This document shows positions 15,001 through 20,483 of a stretch of DNA of 64,000 bases, piece by piece. Made by a program: the position numbers and the translations under genes. Origin of the DNA: Clostridium sp. BNL1100 (GTDB lineage Bacteria > Bacillota > Clostridia > Acetivibrionales > DSM-1351); NCBI RefSeq assembly GCF_000244875.1, contig NC_016791.1, positions 539,501 through 603,500 on the forward strand, read 5' to 3'. The first letter of the stretch is position 1, and every line of letters begins with the position of its first letter. Under the pieces are notes generated by a model. The model did not search any database. It was not told where the DNA came from and saw nothing but the letters and a program-made list of their open reading frames with translations.

Positions 15001-18000
15001 CGGGTGAATTGTGTACAACAGGAGATGGTCTGGCACGAGGGTATCTCAACAGAGAACAACTCACCAGAGAAAAGTTTACGGATAATCCTTTCGGAGAAGG
15101 CAGGATGTACCATACTGGAGATTTGGCAAGATGGCTTCCAGATGGAAATATCGAATTTCTTGGAAGAATTGACGAACAGGTAAAAATAAGAGGATTCAGG
15201 ATTGAACTTGGTGAAGTTGAGACAGTAATCAAAGGAATCGACGGTATAAAGGATTGTGCTGTTATTGTCCGTGAAGATGATAAGGGAGATAAGAGAATAT
15301 GTGCATATACCGTAGAGGATGGTTCTAGCAAAGAAGTTGATGTCAGGGCATGTCTGAGAAATCTGTTCCCTGATTATATGATACCTTCATATATTACCAA
15401 GGTGGCTTCCCTCCCAATGACCAGAAATGGAAAGCTGGATGTTAGGGCTTTGCCTGACATTATTATGGAGGAGACGGATACATATGCTGCACCTGAAAAT
15501 GATACCCAAAAAATAATAGCCGGTATTTTTGAAGATGTATTGGGAATTAAGAAAGTAGGAATTAAAGACGATTTCTTTGAACTGGGAGGACATTCCCTGA
15601 AAGCCACCAAGGTAATAAACAGGCTTGAAGCAGAGCTGGGTTACAGAGTTTCTCTGAAGGATATATTTACATATTCGACTGTTGAAAAACTCAGTGAAAT
15701 AGTAGATAAAGGTAATAACAATTTTACTGAAATACCGGTATGTGAAGAAAAACCATATTATCTCATGAGCTCTGCACAAAAAAGAATATTTATCGTAAGC
15801 CAGTTTGATGAGACCCGGACAGCATATAATATGCCAATGGTATACGTTGTTCACGGTAATTTGGATATAGAAAAATTAAAATCTGCATTTACCGGATTGG
15901 TATTCCGCCATGAGATATTGCATACCCGCTTTTACATGAAACAGAATGAGGCGGTACAGGAAATTATTGATTCCTGCCGGGTAGATTTCGAATTCGAAGA
16001 AAGTAACAGCTTTAATGTGGACGAAGTCGTGAGAAAATTTGTAAGACCTTTTGATTTCATGGAGGGATGTTTGTTAAGGGTAAAGGTTGTAAGGTACTGT
16101 GACAGTTATTACCTGTTTATTGACACTCATCATATAATTTCAGACGGTATGAGCGTATCAATAATGTTTAGAGAATTATCTGAGTTATATATGGGCAAAG
16201 AACTGCCGCAATTGAGAATTCAATACAGAGATTATTGCCAATGGATGACCACACGGGGTATTGAGAAGCAGAAAGAATATTGGTTGCAGGAATTTTCTGA
16301 TGAAATACCTGTACTTGAGTTACCTCTTGATTTTAAACGTGAAAAAACACAAAGCTTTAATGGTAAAATAATAAATTCATCCATTGACGAATCCATAAGG
16401 GAGAATGTAAAAAAACTGTCAAAGAGTACCGGAGCTACAGAATACATGGTGCTTTTATCAGCTATTATGATTACTTTGGGCAGGTTCAGCAATCAGGAGG
16501 ATATTGTGGTGGGAAGCCCTATATTCGGAAGGACCCACAAGGATGTTGAAAACCTCATAGGTGTATTTGTTAATACTCTGGCACTACGAGGCAAACCGGA
16601 AGGTCATAAGAAATATATTGATTTTCTGAATGAAATCAAGGAAAAATCATTAAAGGCATACCAAAATCAGGATTACCAGTTTGACGATCTTGTGGAGGCA
16701 CTGGACATAAAAAGGGACTTCTCCAGAAATCCACTGTTTGATGTTATGTTTTCATTCCAGAATAATGATAATGCAATACTGGAAATAGATAATATAACAA
16801 TGGAACCGGTAGAGCATTGTATGGAAAGTCAGAAGTTTGATCTGACAATATATATCGGAGAATCTGAAAATTCGGGCTATGATATGAGTATAGGCTACTG
16901 TACAGACTTGTTCAAAGAAGATACCATCCGAAATATTATCAGTCACTTTATGCTTATACTTAAAAATACACTGGAAAATCCGGAACAAAAAATAATGGAT
17001 ATTGAGATTCTGAGTCCGGAAGAAAAGGACAGGCTGCTGAATCAATTCAACAATACAGGGACAAAGTATCCAAGCAATCTTACAATATGCCATCTGTTTG
17101 AAAAACAGGCTGATTCAGCCCCGGATGCCATAGCGGCAGTATATAAGGGCGTCAGGCAGTCATATTCGGAGCTGAATAGTGCGGCAAACCGCATTGCCAA
17201 TCATCTGAAGAGACATAATGTGGGCAAAGAGGACATAGTAGGGATAATGCTTGAGCCATCCGAGTTTATTTTGCCAGGGCTACTCGGAATACTGAAATCA
17301 GGAGCAGCATATTTGCCGATAGACCCTGATTACCCTGAAGAACGAATAGAATACATGCTTGAGGACAGTAAAGCGGAAATTTTACTGACACAGCAAAGTC
17401 TGGCAGGTAAAGTGAAGTTTTCGGGAAAGACAATATGTATTGATAATGATTTCTCATATGAAGCTACGGAATTTGTATCAGAAAACAAACCGTCTGATCT
17501 GGCATATGTAATTTATACTTCGGGATCTACAGGAAAGCCAAAGGGGGTAATGGTTGAGCACAGATGTATAACCAATCTGGTTTATTGGCACAACCGTGTA
17601 TATGGTGTTACAGAAAAAGACATAGCCACCAAGTACGCCGGCTTTGGATTTGATGCATCTGTATGGGAGATATATCCTTACTTGGCGGTAGGTGCACAGA
17701 TTCACATAATTGAGAAGGATCTGCGGATGAATATGGCCGGACTGAATAAATACTTCGAGGAAAACCGTGTTACTGTCAGCTTCCTGCCAACTCAGATATG
17801 TGAACAGTTCATAAAACAGGATAACAGGTCCCTCAGGGTATTGTTAACCGGAGGAGACAAGCTGAGAAGCTTCGTTTCCAGAGGATATTCATTGGTGAAT
17901 AATTATGGGCCAACGGAAAATACTGTTGTTTCCACCTACTTCACGGTTGACAGGGAATATGACAATATACCTATAGGAAGGCCCGTGGATAACGTCAGAG

Positions 18001-19367
18001 CTTATGTAATAGATAAAAATTATAAGCTGGTTCCCGAAGGAATGCCAGGCCAGCTTGCCGTTGCAGGAGACAGCCTGGCTCGGGGATATTTATATAATGA
18101 AAGCCTTACAAAGGAGAAATTTATTGAAGATGCTTTTTCCTATGATTCAAGGATATACCTGACCGGAGACATTGTAAGGTGGACCAAGGATGGAAATCTG
18201 GAGTATCTGGGAAGATGCGATGAGCAGGTTAAAATAAGAGGCAACAGAGTGGAAATAGGCGAAATTGAAAAGGTGGCATTGCAGTTCCATGGTATTACAG
18301 ATTGTGTGGCAACTGTGTGGGAGACGAAATCGGCTGATAAAAGGATAGCTTTGTATTACTGTGCTTCGGAGACTATAGATTCACAGGAGCTGAAAGCTTT
18401 CATTGTAAGGTTCCTCCCGGGATACATGATACCAAATGCATATTGCTTCCTGGATAATATGCCTGTAACTTCAAACGGAAAAGTTGATAAAAAGAAGCTG
18501 CCTGATCCGGAAGCTTTTGAAGAAAAAGTAGAAATTACAGTTGAAATGACAGAAATAATGCAAAATGTGCTGAATGTGTGGAAAGAAGTATTAGAAACAG
18601 AAAATATAGGTGTATATGATAATTTCTTTGATGTGGGTGGAAATTCCATATTATTAATTAGTATGCACGAAAAACTAGAAGAAATTTATCCGAAAGCGCT
18701 TAGTATTTCCGACATTTTTGCAAACCCTTCAATTGTTATGTTGGCAGAAGTTATTGAGAAACAGCAGAACAGAAATGGCGAATTTAGGCAATTAAAGGGA
18801 ATCGTTTTCCCAGAGGTGTTTTTCAGTGGGGACAAGGAAAATGGGGGAACCGGCAGATACAATTACTCGTGTACACCGGAACAGGTAAACGGCATACTCA
18901 GACAAGAGGCTGATTACATTGAATTACAGAATATATTTACAGGTATATACTATTACCTGCTGAATAATATCAGTAAGCAGGAGCAAATACAAATTCAATG
19001 CAGGAACAGTGACAGTAAATATTACTCTTTGGACATTGATCTTGAGAATAATCATTTGCTGGACAGTATAGTAAATAAGGTTAAAGAGGCTAGGGAGAAT
19101 GCTGTAAAGAATTCTTACGGTTTAAATGAAATATCAAGGGCCTTCATAGAAAATATGGATGGAAATCAGGTCGTACCCCTCTTGAAGTTTGGTAATAAGT
19201 CTTCAAAAGAAGAGGCCGTGCTATTTGACTATGAGATTTGTATAAAAATCATGGAGGATACAATTTCCTTTGATTTGATTCAATTTAATGAAAGGCTTAA
19301 TGGAGAATATATGGAACATATGCTTAATTCATATATTAACCTGATACTTAAGCTTTTCGGCTTGTAA
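1..19367 (+). CDS. Giant nonribosomal peptide synthetase, 5' end outside window
   Basis: The reading frame is open from the first base (first full codon at 3) and in-frame residues before the first ATG at 24 already read as the end of an adenylation domain, so the true start lies upstream. Visible order: A-domain end, T (Ser codon 240), then six C-A-T modules with condensation HHxxxDG motifs at about 774, 3861, 6921, 9993, 13062 and 16128, and carrier Ser codons at 3324, 6381, 9456, 12522, 15594 and 18645. All six C motifs and all carrier serines are intact. T and C domains are joined by short linkers, so there is no epimerization domain. After the last T there are about 200 residues resembling the C-terminal lobe of a condensation domain, and no thioesterase or reductase. 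It assembles a peptide on phosphopantetheine arms in the cytoplasm. At least 6450 residues are present here. The product is unknown. Confidence 0.97.
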   Translation, partial: RRILPDYMIPNYMMTIDEIPLTLNGKLDKRKLPIIDVKSSTEYLAPRNEIEKSICNIFEEVLNKEKIGVRDNFFEIGGHSLRATRVINQIEINTGIRLPLQLIFGKPTAEEIAEELATRIKGQHTSIPKAETKKYYPMSSTQKRMYFMYQIDESGISYNMPNIMRVRGSLDIEKLKDAFSYLLSRHEILRTEFHMQDGNMVQEIHENPVVDFTYIESQLSVDELAESFIRKFELEKLPLIRMQVAKTNDEMYILLDMHHIVSDGVSEGVFINELLKYYNGMELEELRIQYKDYSEWMNTRDFSKQKEFWIKTFEGEIPVIDLPYDFTRPQNRSYKGKMVKTSFGKEIKDQIMKVSKSTGSTEYMILLSAVMILLGKYSRQEDIIVGSPISGRTHRDIENMMGMFINTLAMRARPRKDETVLGFINNVKEMTLQAYENQEYPFEQLVEDLNIQSEISRNVLFDVMFVYQNYEKRNLKSKELTLEACAPEIDIEKFDLTIHVDVTDDEYLVAFSYCLDLYCEDSIRIMMKHLEVILCSMMADTSQKIKDVGILTVDEKDQVIHQFNNTFESYPFERTVIEMFEEQVKISPDKIVLEYGDIHLTYGELNARANCIASKLRNLGVKNDDRVAIIAERSIETVLGIVAVLKAGGAYVPVDPGYPVDRIQFMLEDCSPKAILMGKTEQSVKDCIITLNIETIDLKNLENYSGIQDNIPLICSEDSLVYIIYTSGTTGKPKGVMIEHRSLMNYITYARNSYVKSEICMPFFTNPSFDLTQTSIFLPLCFGGKLVVYNDTVDNDINNIFRNQELTSVKLTPLHLKEAAALQEVDRLPNLNSLILGGEELDSHTSRLIMEKYGEHIYIHNEYGPTETTIGCCDYVYHKEVKTRTVSIGKPIANTQIFIMNDAEACGIGVPGELCIAGIGVARGYLNRPELNAEKFIDNPFGEGKMYRSGDLARWTSDGNLEYMGRIDEQVKIRGFRVEPGEIENVIKKLEDIKEAVVIAREKDGIKYLLAYIVSDKTIDIGKIKNLLNSELPNYMVPARIMQIESLPMNKNGKLDKKSLPEIELSGSDEYEAPRNETEEKICGIFKEILGVQKVGVHDGFFDLGGHSLSATKLVNRIGSELGVKVPLKTIFRAGSPEEIAKELDILRENIYSPIPKANYMEYYPMSSSQKRLYLINQIGDISTVYNISGSFSLYGEFNEMKIKHAVEKMTQRHEILRTSFHMINGEMVQKISQNNKIDFTIIEDGKTELSKLQDNFRKPFDLQEAPLMRVCAVKRENETVLLVDIHHIISDGMSMDILKDELLKLYAGEELNEIKVHYKDYSQWMNHRDLSRQKEYWVSRFSDEVPVLNLPLDYKRPSVQSFKGGGVSTFIGPDRTAAIKNLARRTGTTEYMVLLSAVFILLGKYSRQNDITVGTPVSGRTHKDTEGMLGMFVNTLVMRAKPETTRQYTDFLSEIREICLSAYENQEFPFEELLEEIKVNRDISRNPLFDVMFSVQNNRNFDDEFEGININETAEVLNHNIAKFDLAISAGESNGGYLVLFEYCSDLFKKASILAMAGHFKKIIDEITDSNDLTLEEINTVTNEEKNNILNVFNDTSKQYAKEKTVVELFEEQVKNSPDRMAITYKDTKITYSELNSRVNCVAARLREMGIRPDDFVAVMAERSMEMIVGMLAVIKAGGAYVPIDASYPAERIDYILEDSRAKALLVYKAEVKTDIPVIDLAEKQLWEGKLDNLPVVNKPNDLMYLIYTSGTSGKPKGVMLEHKGVVSMTSYLADLYQMSGDDVVLQFANCIFDASVWELTISLFTGASLCLIPQEVIADVKLFEEYVEEHKVTVTLLPPQFCLQTSVKGLRVLTTGGSAANREVIRKYDEKTRFINAYGPTENTVLATHWEYAPNTEIPNNVPIGKPIYNSRIYILDGNNLCGTGIPGELCITGDGVARGYLNLPDLTNEKFVDNPFGEGKMYRSGDLARWLPDGNIEYLGRIDEQVKIRGFRIELEEIESVIRKIPYIKDSVAIAKPDNSGDNAIYAYVVSDEEVDLGVLKDEIRKSLPEYMIPGYMMQIESIPVTGSGKVDKRALPDIEIRSSGEYLAPQNETEAIICAAFCYVLNIEKMGIHDNFFELGGHSLRATKLVNKIEADTGVRLSLKDIFSSPTPELIASLVDAHSGKVYSSITPAVQKEYYTVSSAQKRMYLLNELDNTGVAYNISGILELSGKLDSVKFERAVEQLIHRHEALRTSFTVINGEPVQVINDNVAIDIAFTEAEEAEIIKLYRGFVRPFDLSKAPLMRLMVVYTRNGITNILIDMHHIISDGMSLSIIQNDLIRLYNGEELPKLDLQYKDYSEWMLSRDLTSQQEYWKNQFSYEIPVLEMPLDYPRPSKQSFNGSSVKSFISEALKERLRQLAQKSGTTEYMVLFSALMILLSKYSRQHDIIVGSPVSGRNHKDTEGIAGMFVNTLPLRAKPEDGKKYLDFLGEIKETCLKAYENQEFPFEEIVEAAGVSRDLSRNPLFDVMFVMENNDQNTESFDGLVFNDSAQDDTHTTSKFDLTFTLLPYKDGYQLLLEYSTDLYKEDSVLGIMKHYIQVLDSITANYYGTVGDVEILTEEDRVSIAKFNWTETDYPKDKTLVELLEEQVNKAPDSIAVVFDDNNITYYELNKRSNILANKLRSMGVRPDDRIAVLAERSVEMIIGICAILKAGGAYVPIDTRYPETRIRYIIEDCSAKAVLVHKNLIDVGIPLFDLAEKGTWEGSSDNLPRVNTPSDLAYIIYTSGTTGNPKGSMIEHRSVIRLVKDTNYITFGADSVILQTGAMAFDASTMEVWGPLLNGGRLVLADYDVILEANALEKVILKHKVNTMWLTSTLFNQLVEMKCSIFDSLDTLLIGGEKLSDKHVRIFKKENVKTRLINGYGPTENTTFTTTFCIPDGFERIPIGTPIANTRVYIVGERKELCGIGIPGEICAAGAGVSRGYLNRPELTEEKFIPGVLGEDRLYCTGDLGRWLPDGNIEYLGRIDEQIKIRGFRIELSEIETVIKGLDEVSDCAVMVREYEAAQKSIYAYIVPKNTISTTDVKEQLRKLLPDYMIPSFIAVLDKLPVTANGKLDKRALMNIKASSLREQVAPGTQTEKAIYSIFSSVLKTDELSIKDDFFEMGGHSLRAMRVINEIEEAMGIRLSLKDIFEYPTIEKLSQFAEKAINGGFEPIPVVDKKEYYPMSSAQKRMYMIYHMDETGLSYNMPFIMKVSGGQLDFGRLENAFSELLRRHEILRTVFKMIDGNLVQEILDKPLVNCTYEECNDSLENIINGFVRRFKLEELSLIRLKLVRTELEEYVMLDMHHIISDGMSSVILFDELMKLYGEQELIPLRVQYKDYSQWINSRDFHTQRQYWKDQFKGDIPVLDFPLDFTRPQIQTFRGKTIETTITHETRSKIIKLTQDTGTTEYMVLLAAFTLLLGKYTRQEDIIVGSPISGRTHKDTESMLGMFVNTLAFRTFPEKEKSFGEFLKEVKSTVMNGYDNQEYPFEELLEDLNIERTISRNPLFDVMFVYQNNERINLTTEEFSLEPCASGTDIEKFDITIIISPAEEGYTVSASYCTDLFREESIDLLLVHFKNVIQNAIGDTSLKLREISALNNDEYTKVTDWFNDNKTAYPSHKTIGELFAEQARLSPDSVALMSDSTAITYAELDILSGKIAATLRNEGVRAGDFVAVTTERTSETIIGILGIVKAGGAYVPIDLNYPAERLKYILEDCKPKVCLQGKEKLPLDTGYKVIDITDIGDYPVETPENINGPEDLAYLIYTSGTTGTPKGVMVKHRNVVRLVKNTNYVSLDGNTVIMQTGSLAFDASTFEIWGALLNGGKLIIASNEVLTNEKYLYKEIVNKGVNTMWLTASLYNQMVSVDSNMFDSILYLLIGGEKLSEKHVNMLKSENTSTHLINGYGPTENTTFTTTYEIKECMNQIPIGRPIANTQVYIMNGHEVCGIGMPGELCTSGDGLSDGYLNNPQLTTEKFEPNIFGEGNMYHTGDLVRWLPDGNIEYLGRIDQQVKIRGFRIELGEIEATIRKSDTVEDAAVVLKEKPDNEKYICAYVVMKDGNEASGLKNELRKTLPEYMIPARVIQLKELPLTINGKLDRKRLPEVDFTEDTEYIAPRNELENTVAGIFADILNIEKVGVTDNFFELGGHSLRATRLINRIEETAGARISLKDIFVYPTVEMLCSFIAENKNNSKYEHIPKAKIKTYYDMSSVQRRIYLLNQMEPDGIAYNMPRFMKIEGTLDAEKMKQSFVDMLERHEILRTCFMMLDGRMVQKIETSVDVDFEFSRLNNDELEKTMKDFVRPFDLDKAPLFRVKLIENGSCWYMLFDIHHIISDGMSSSLFWKEVMQYYMGKNPDELNLQYRDYSEWMLSRDMKPQEDYWISKFQNHVPELDLRLDYPRSRVQGFSGDTVEYSIGSELKQKIDQFCKTENVTPYMVFMSAVMVLLSIHSGQEEILLGTAMSGRNHKDTEEMLGMFVNTVVVDGNPAPYKQCLEFINEIRTASLRAAENQEYPFDELLDKLEIKRDISRNPLFDVMFVMQNNEKYMFDAGEIRITDISAEFKVEKFDITIAVGEQDSEYIVNLGYRNDLFNESSMKVMLSHLNTIISSMVQDPYQSIKAIQRISRDEKHKILNVFNNTDTEYPRDKAVPEILNEQAEVNPDDIAVICGNDEISYAELGRKSGVLAFKLRNMGVGRDDTVAVLAQTSIEMIIGICAILKAGGAYVPIDIRYPEARAQFIIQDCNPKAILTYNARIDTEVPLIDLADANIFEGACSKIEVINRPTDLAYIIYTSGTTGNPKGTMIEHKSILRLVKNNNFLELNRDTVIMQTGAMAFDASTLEVWGSLLNGGKLVLAEQEVILNASLLGAAIEKYHVNTMWLTSTLFNQLVETDCGIFDPLESLLIGGEKLSDKHVRMFKQNNISTRLINGYGPTENTTFTTTYSIPDKFERMSIGSPVSNTKVYILDKNSNLCGINVPGELCTTGDGLARGYLNREQLTREKFTDNPFGEGRMYHTGDLARWLPDGNIEFLGRIDEQVKIRGFRIELGEVETVIKGIDGIKDCAVIVREDDKGDKRICAYTVEDGSSKEVDVRACLRNLFPDYMIPSYITKVASLPMTRNGKLDVRALPDIIMEETDTYAAPENDTQKIIAGIFEDVLGIKKVGIKDDFFELGGHSLKATKVINRLEAELGYRVSLKDIFTYSTVEKLSEIVDKGNNNFTEIPVCEEKPYYLMSSAQKRIFIVSQFDETRTAYNMPMVYVVHGNLDIEKLKSAFTGLVFRHEILHTRFYMKQNEAVQEIIDSCRVDFEFEESNSFNVDEVVRKFVRPFDFMEGCLLRVKVVRYCDSYYLFIDTHHIISDGMSVSIMFRELSELYMGKELPQLRIQYRDYCQWMTTRGIEKQKEYWLQEFSDEIPVLELPLDFKREKTQSFNGKIINSSIDESIRENVKKLSKSTGATEYMVLLSAIMITLGRFSNQEDIVVGSPIFGRTHKDVENLIGVFVNTLALRGKPEGHKKYIDFLNEIKEKSLKAYQNQDYQFDDLVEALDIKRDFSRNPLFDVMFSFQNNDNAILEIDNITMEPVEHCMESQKFDLTIYIGESENSGYDMSIGYCTDLFKEDTIRNIISHFMLILKNTLENPEQKIMDIEILSPEEKDRLLNQFNNTGTKYPSNLTICHLFEKQADSAPDAIAAVYKGVRQSYSELNSAANRIANHLKRHNVGKEDIVGIMLEPSEFILPGLLGILKSGAAYLPIDPDYPEERIEYMLEDSKAEILLTQQSLAGKVKFSGKTICIDNDFSYEATEFVSENKPSDLAYVIYTSGSTGKPKGVMVEHRCITNLVYWHNRVYGVTEKDIATKYAGFGFDASVWEIYPYLAVGAQIHIIEKDLRMNMAGLNKYFEENRVTVSFLPTQICEQFIKQDNRSLRVLLTGGDKLRSFVSRGYSLVNNYGPTENTVVSTYFTVDREYDNIPIGRPVDNVRAYVIDKNYKLVPEGMPGQLAVAGDSLARGYLYNESLTKEKFIEDAFSYDSRIYLTGDIVRWTKDGNLEYLGRCDEQVKIRGNRVEIGEIEKVALQFHGITDCVATVWETKSADKRIALYYCASETIDSQELKAFIVRFLPGYMIPNAYCFLDNMPVTSNGKVDKKKLPDPEAFEEKVEITVEMTEIMQNVLNVWKEVLETENIGVYDNFFDVGGNSILLISMHEKLEEIYPKALSISDIFANPSIVMLAEVIEKQQNRNGEFRQLKGIVFPEVFFSGDKENGGTGRYNYSCTPEQVNGILRQEADYIELQNIFTGIYYYLLNNISKQEQIQIQCRNSDSKYYSLDIDLENNHLLDSIVNKVKEARENAVKNSYGLNEISRAFIENMDGNQVVPLLKFGNKSSKEEAVLFDYEICIKIMEDTISFDLIQFNERLNGEYMEHMLNSYINLILKLFGL
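1740..3190 (+). other. Adenylation domain A1, Asn-like pocket
   Basis: Aligned by eye to the GrsA Phe-activating domain, the ten pocket residues read DLTKIGEIGK. The known Asn code from tyrocidine and bacitracin synthetases is DLTKLGEVGK, so only two conservative changes separate them. The phosphate-binding motif YTSGTTGKPKG and the catalytic lysine near the end (NGKLDKK) are present. The Asn call is an inference from code similarity. Confidence 0.7.
4815..6250 (+). other. Adenylation domain A2, aromatic-like pocket (uncertain)
   Basis: The pocket reads DAWLTGAVLK. It resembles the published Tyr code DALVTGAVVK at seven of ten positions and is not an exact match to any code I recall. All core motifs (YTSGTSGKPKG, GELCITGDG, RGFRIE, final Lys) are intact, so the domain should be active. 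Tyr or Phe is the best guess. Confidence 0.45.
7875..9315 (+). other. Adenylation domain A3, Val-like pocket
   Basis: The pocket reads DAMWLGGTFK, close to the gramicidin S synthetase Val code DAFWIGGTFK. The domain is strongly similar to A4 and A5 over the whole A3-A8 stretch (for example RLVK..N, TMWLTS.L.NQ, INGYGPTENTTFTT), pointing to module duplication. Core motifs are intact. Confidence 0.6.
10940..12385 (+). other. Adenylation domain A4, Val-like pocket
   Basis: The pocket reads DAFWLGGTFK, one conservative change from the Val code DAFWIGGTFK. Core motifs are intact. It is a close relative of A3 and A5. Confidence 0.65.
14005..15455 (+). other. Adenylation domain A5, Val-like pocket
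   Basis: The pocket reads DALWLGGTFK, a member of the branched-chain (Val) code group. Core motifs are intact. It is closely related to A3 and A4, so three consecutive modules probably add the same or similar branched-chain residues. Confidence 0.6.
17085..18500 (+). other. Adenylation domain A6, Leu pocket
   Basis: The pocket reads DAWFLGNVVK, identical to a published Leu code. This is the most divergent A domain of the set (LKSGAAYLPIDPDYP rather than the KAGGAYVPID form of A1-A5) and it loads the last carrier domain of the protein. Confidence 0.75.
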
Positions 19368-19377
19368 TAACATTATA

Positions 19378-19411
19378 CCGGAGGGGCGTATTAGCCCCTC
19401 CGGCTTGTTTT
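19378..19411 (+). terminator. Terminator of the NRPS gene
   Basis: A perfect ten-base inverted repeat (arms 19378-19387 and 19394-19403, loop GTATTA) is followed by a T-rich tract, eleven bases after the NRPS stop codon. It has the form of a strong intrinsic terminator and marks the 3' end of the synthetase transcript. Confidence 0.9.
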
Positions 19412-19448
19412 TTGCAGATATATACGGAAAGAAAAAGTGTTCCAATTT

Positions 19449-19625
19449 CAAATTAGCTGGATCAATATATGCCACACTTACTATAAATGCAGGCCCTAAA
19501 AATTTAAGTACGGTTCTAATTCTACCAATTGATTTACTATTATGTGGTATAACCCTTCCAACACTTAAGGATTCGGCTTGTGAACCCAATGCCGGTGAAA
19601 AGCTCTCATCCAACAAAATTAACAC
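19449..19625 (-). pseudogene. Truncated Nramp (MntH) manganese transporter N-terminus
   Basis: On the minus strand this stretch encodes a short leader followed by RTVLKFLGPAFIVSVAYIDP and then AN. That is the hallmark first membrane segment of Nramp divalent-metal transporters, whose DPGN motif binds the metal (here DPAN). Homology stops abruptly after residue 58, near position 19450; the frame then runs into unrelated sequence containing the NRPS terminator. An intact Nramp protein has over 400 residues, so this is a 5' remnant. A GTG or TTG start near 19613-19625 has a weak AGAGG upstream. The MntR-type regulator lies just upstream on the same strand, the usual partner of mntH. Best explained by a rearrangement that placed the NRPS gene next to, and deleted most of, mntH. 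Confidence 0.7.
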
Positions 19626-19734
19626 CTCTAGACATTTTTTATACTTAACTAATAACTTTAGCTGAGTCTAATTTCGTTTACCTAATCTAAAATATGTATC
19701 ATTATATAAAAGTGTTACATATGGGTACAAAAAT

Positions 19735-19772
19735 TAAAAAGCTGCTTTGCGATTAAGTCACAAAGCAGCTGA
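19735..19772 (-). terminator. Terminator of the MntR-type gene
   Basis: Inverted repeat AGCTGCTTTG / CAAAGCAGCT (arms 19740-19749 and 19761-19770). Read on the minus strand it is followed by a T-rich run, just beyond the stop codon at 19785. Confidence 0.85.
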
Positions 19773-19784
19773 ATTAAAAACTTT

Positions 19785-20264
19785 TTAACCGATCTCTTGT
19801 TTACAGAAATCCCGGAATTTTTGAATCAAATCCGGATTTAATAACAGAAATTTGTTAAACATATTTAATGTTGATAAGGTTCCGGCAGAAATACTGTGTT
19901 CCACCAATTCTGTTTCAACGAGAACATCTTCATCTGCCCCAAGATTCTTTAGAAAGCTTTCTATAATATTGTGTCTATCCAACAAAAACTTACCAAGCTC
20001 ACGACCATTATCAGTCAGGAAAATAATTCCATACTTTTTATATTGCAACAATCCAATCTTACTTAGCTTTTGAACCATCTTAGTTGCAGAGGGAGCTGCT
20101 ACATTAAGAAGCTCAGAAATGGTATTAATTCTCATATAGCCCTCTGTCAGGCTGTTTCTGTATATCATTTCAAGATAATCTTCCATTGAGGAGGTGAGGA
20201 GATTTTTATTCTGCATTAAAAGCTGGTATCCTCGTACAGTATGAAATTTTGATAACTCTTCCAT
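19785..20264 (-). CDS. mntR: DtxR/MntR-family metal-dependent transcriptional regulator
   Basis: About 159 residues. The N-terminal winged helix-turn-helix (SMEDYLEMIY, then the recognition segment VAAPSATKMVQKL) and the following dimerization/metal-binding segment (HNIIESFL, EHSISAGT) fit the DtxR/MntR family. It is expected to bind Mn(II) or Fe(II) and repress metal uptake genes. A GTG at 20273 is in frame, but the AGAAGGAA sequence sits directly against it and is well placed (about nine bases) for the ATG at 20264, which I prefer. The neighbouring Nramp gene, its likely target, is a remnant, so the regulator may have lost its local target. Confidence 0.85.
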   Translation of the reverse strand: MEELSKFHTVRGYQLLMQNKNLLTSSMEDYLEMIYRNSLTEGYMRINTISELLNVAAPSATKMVQKLSKIGLLQYKKYGIIFLTDNGRELGKFLLDRHNIIESFLKNLGADEDVLVETELVEHSISAGTLSTLNMFNKFLLLNPDLIQKFRDFCKQEIG

Positions 20265-20483
20265 TAATGTCACTTCCTTCTGTGAAACTGCCTGAACAAG
20301 TATCTATAGACATTTATATTCATTTTAAAAAAATATATCACATAAAATTCCCTGCATGGTGCATGAACCGTAGGGGCTGAGCACAAACTAACCATTTATT
20401 ATATTGTTTTTGATGCCATAATATAATAAAATTAGGATGTTAAAAATAAAGGGTTTTGTTTAGGATAAAATGTGGAGGTAAAA

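Noticed and set aside
14441-15331. Long open frame of 296 codons on the minus strand within the NRPS gene
   Set aside because: It lies antisense to adenylation domain A5, has low-complexity Ser/Leu-rich content, no ribosome site and no domain. It is a shadow of conserved NRPS codons, as are the other minus-strand frames in 35-18650.
19405-19665. Plus-strand frame of 86 codons downstream of the NRPS
   Set aside because: It starts in the terminator and is the complement of the Nramp remnant; no ribosome site.
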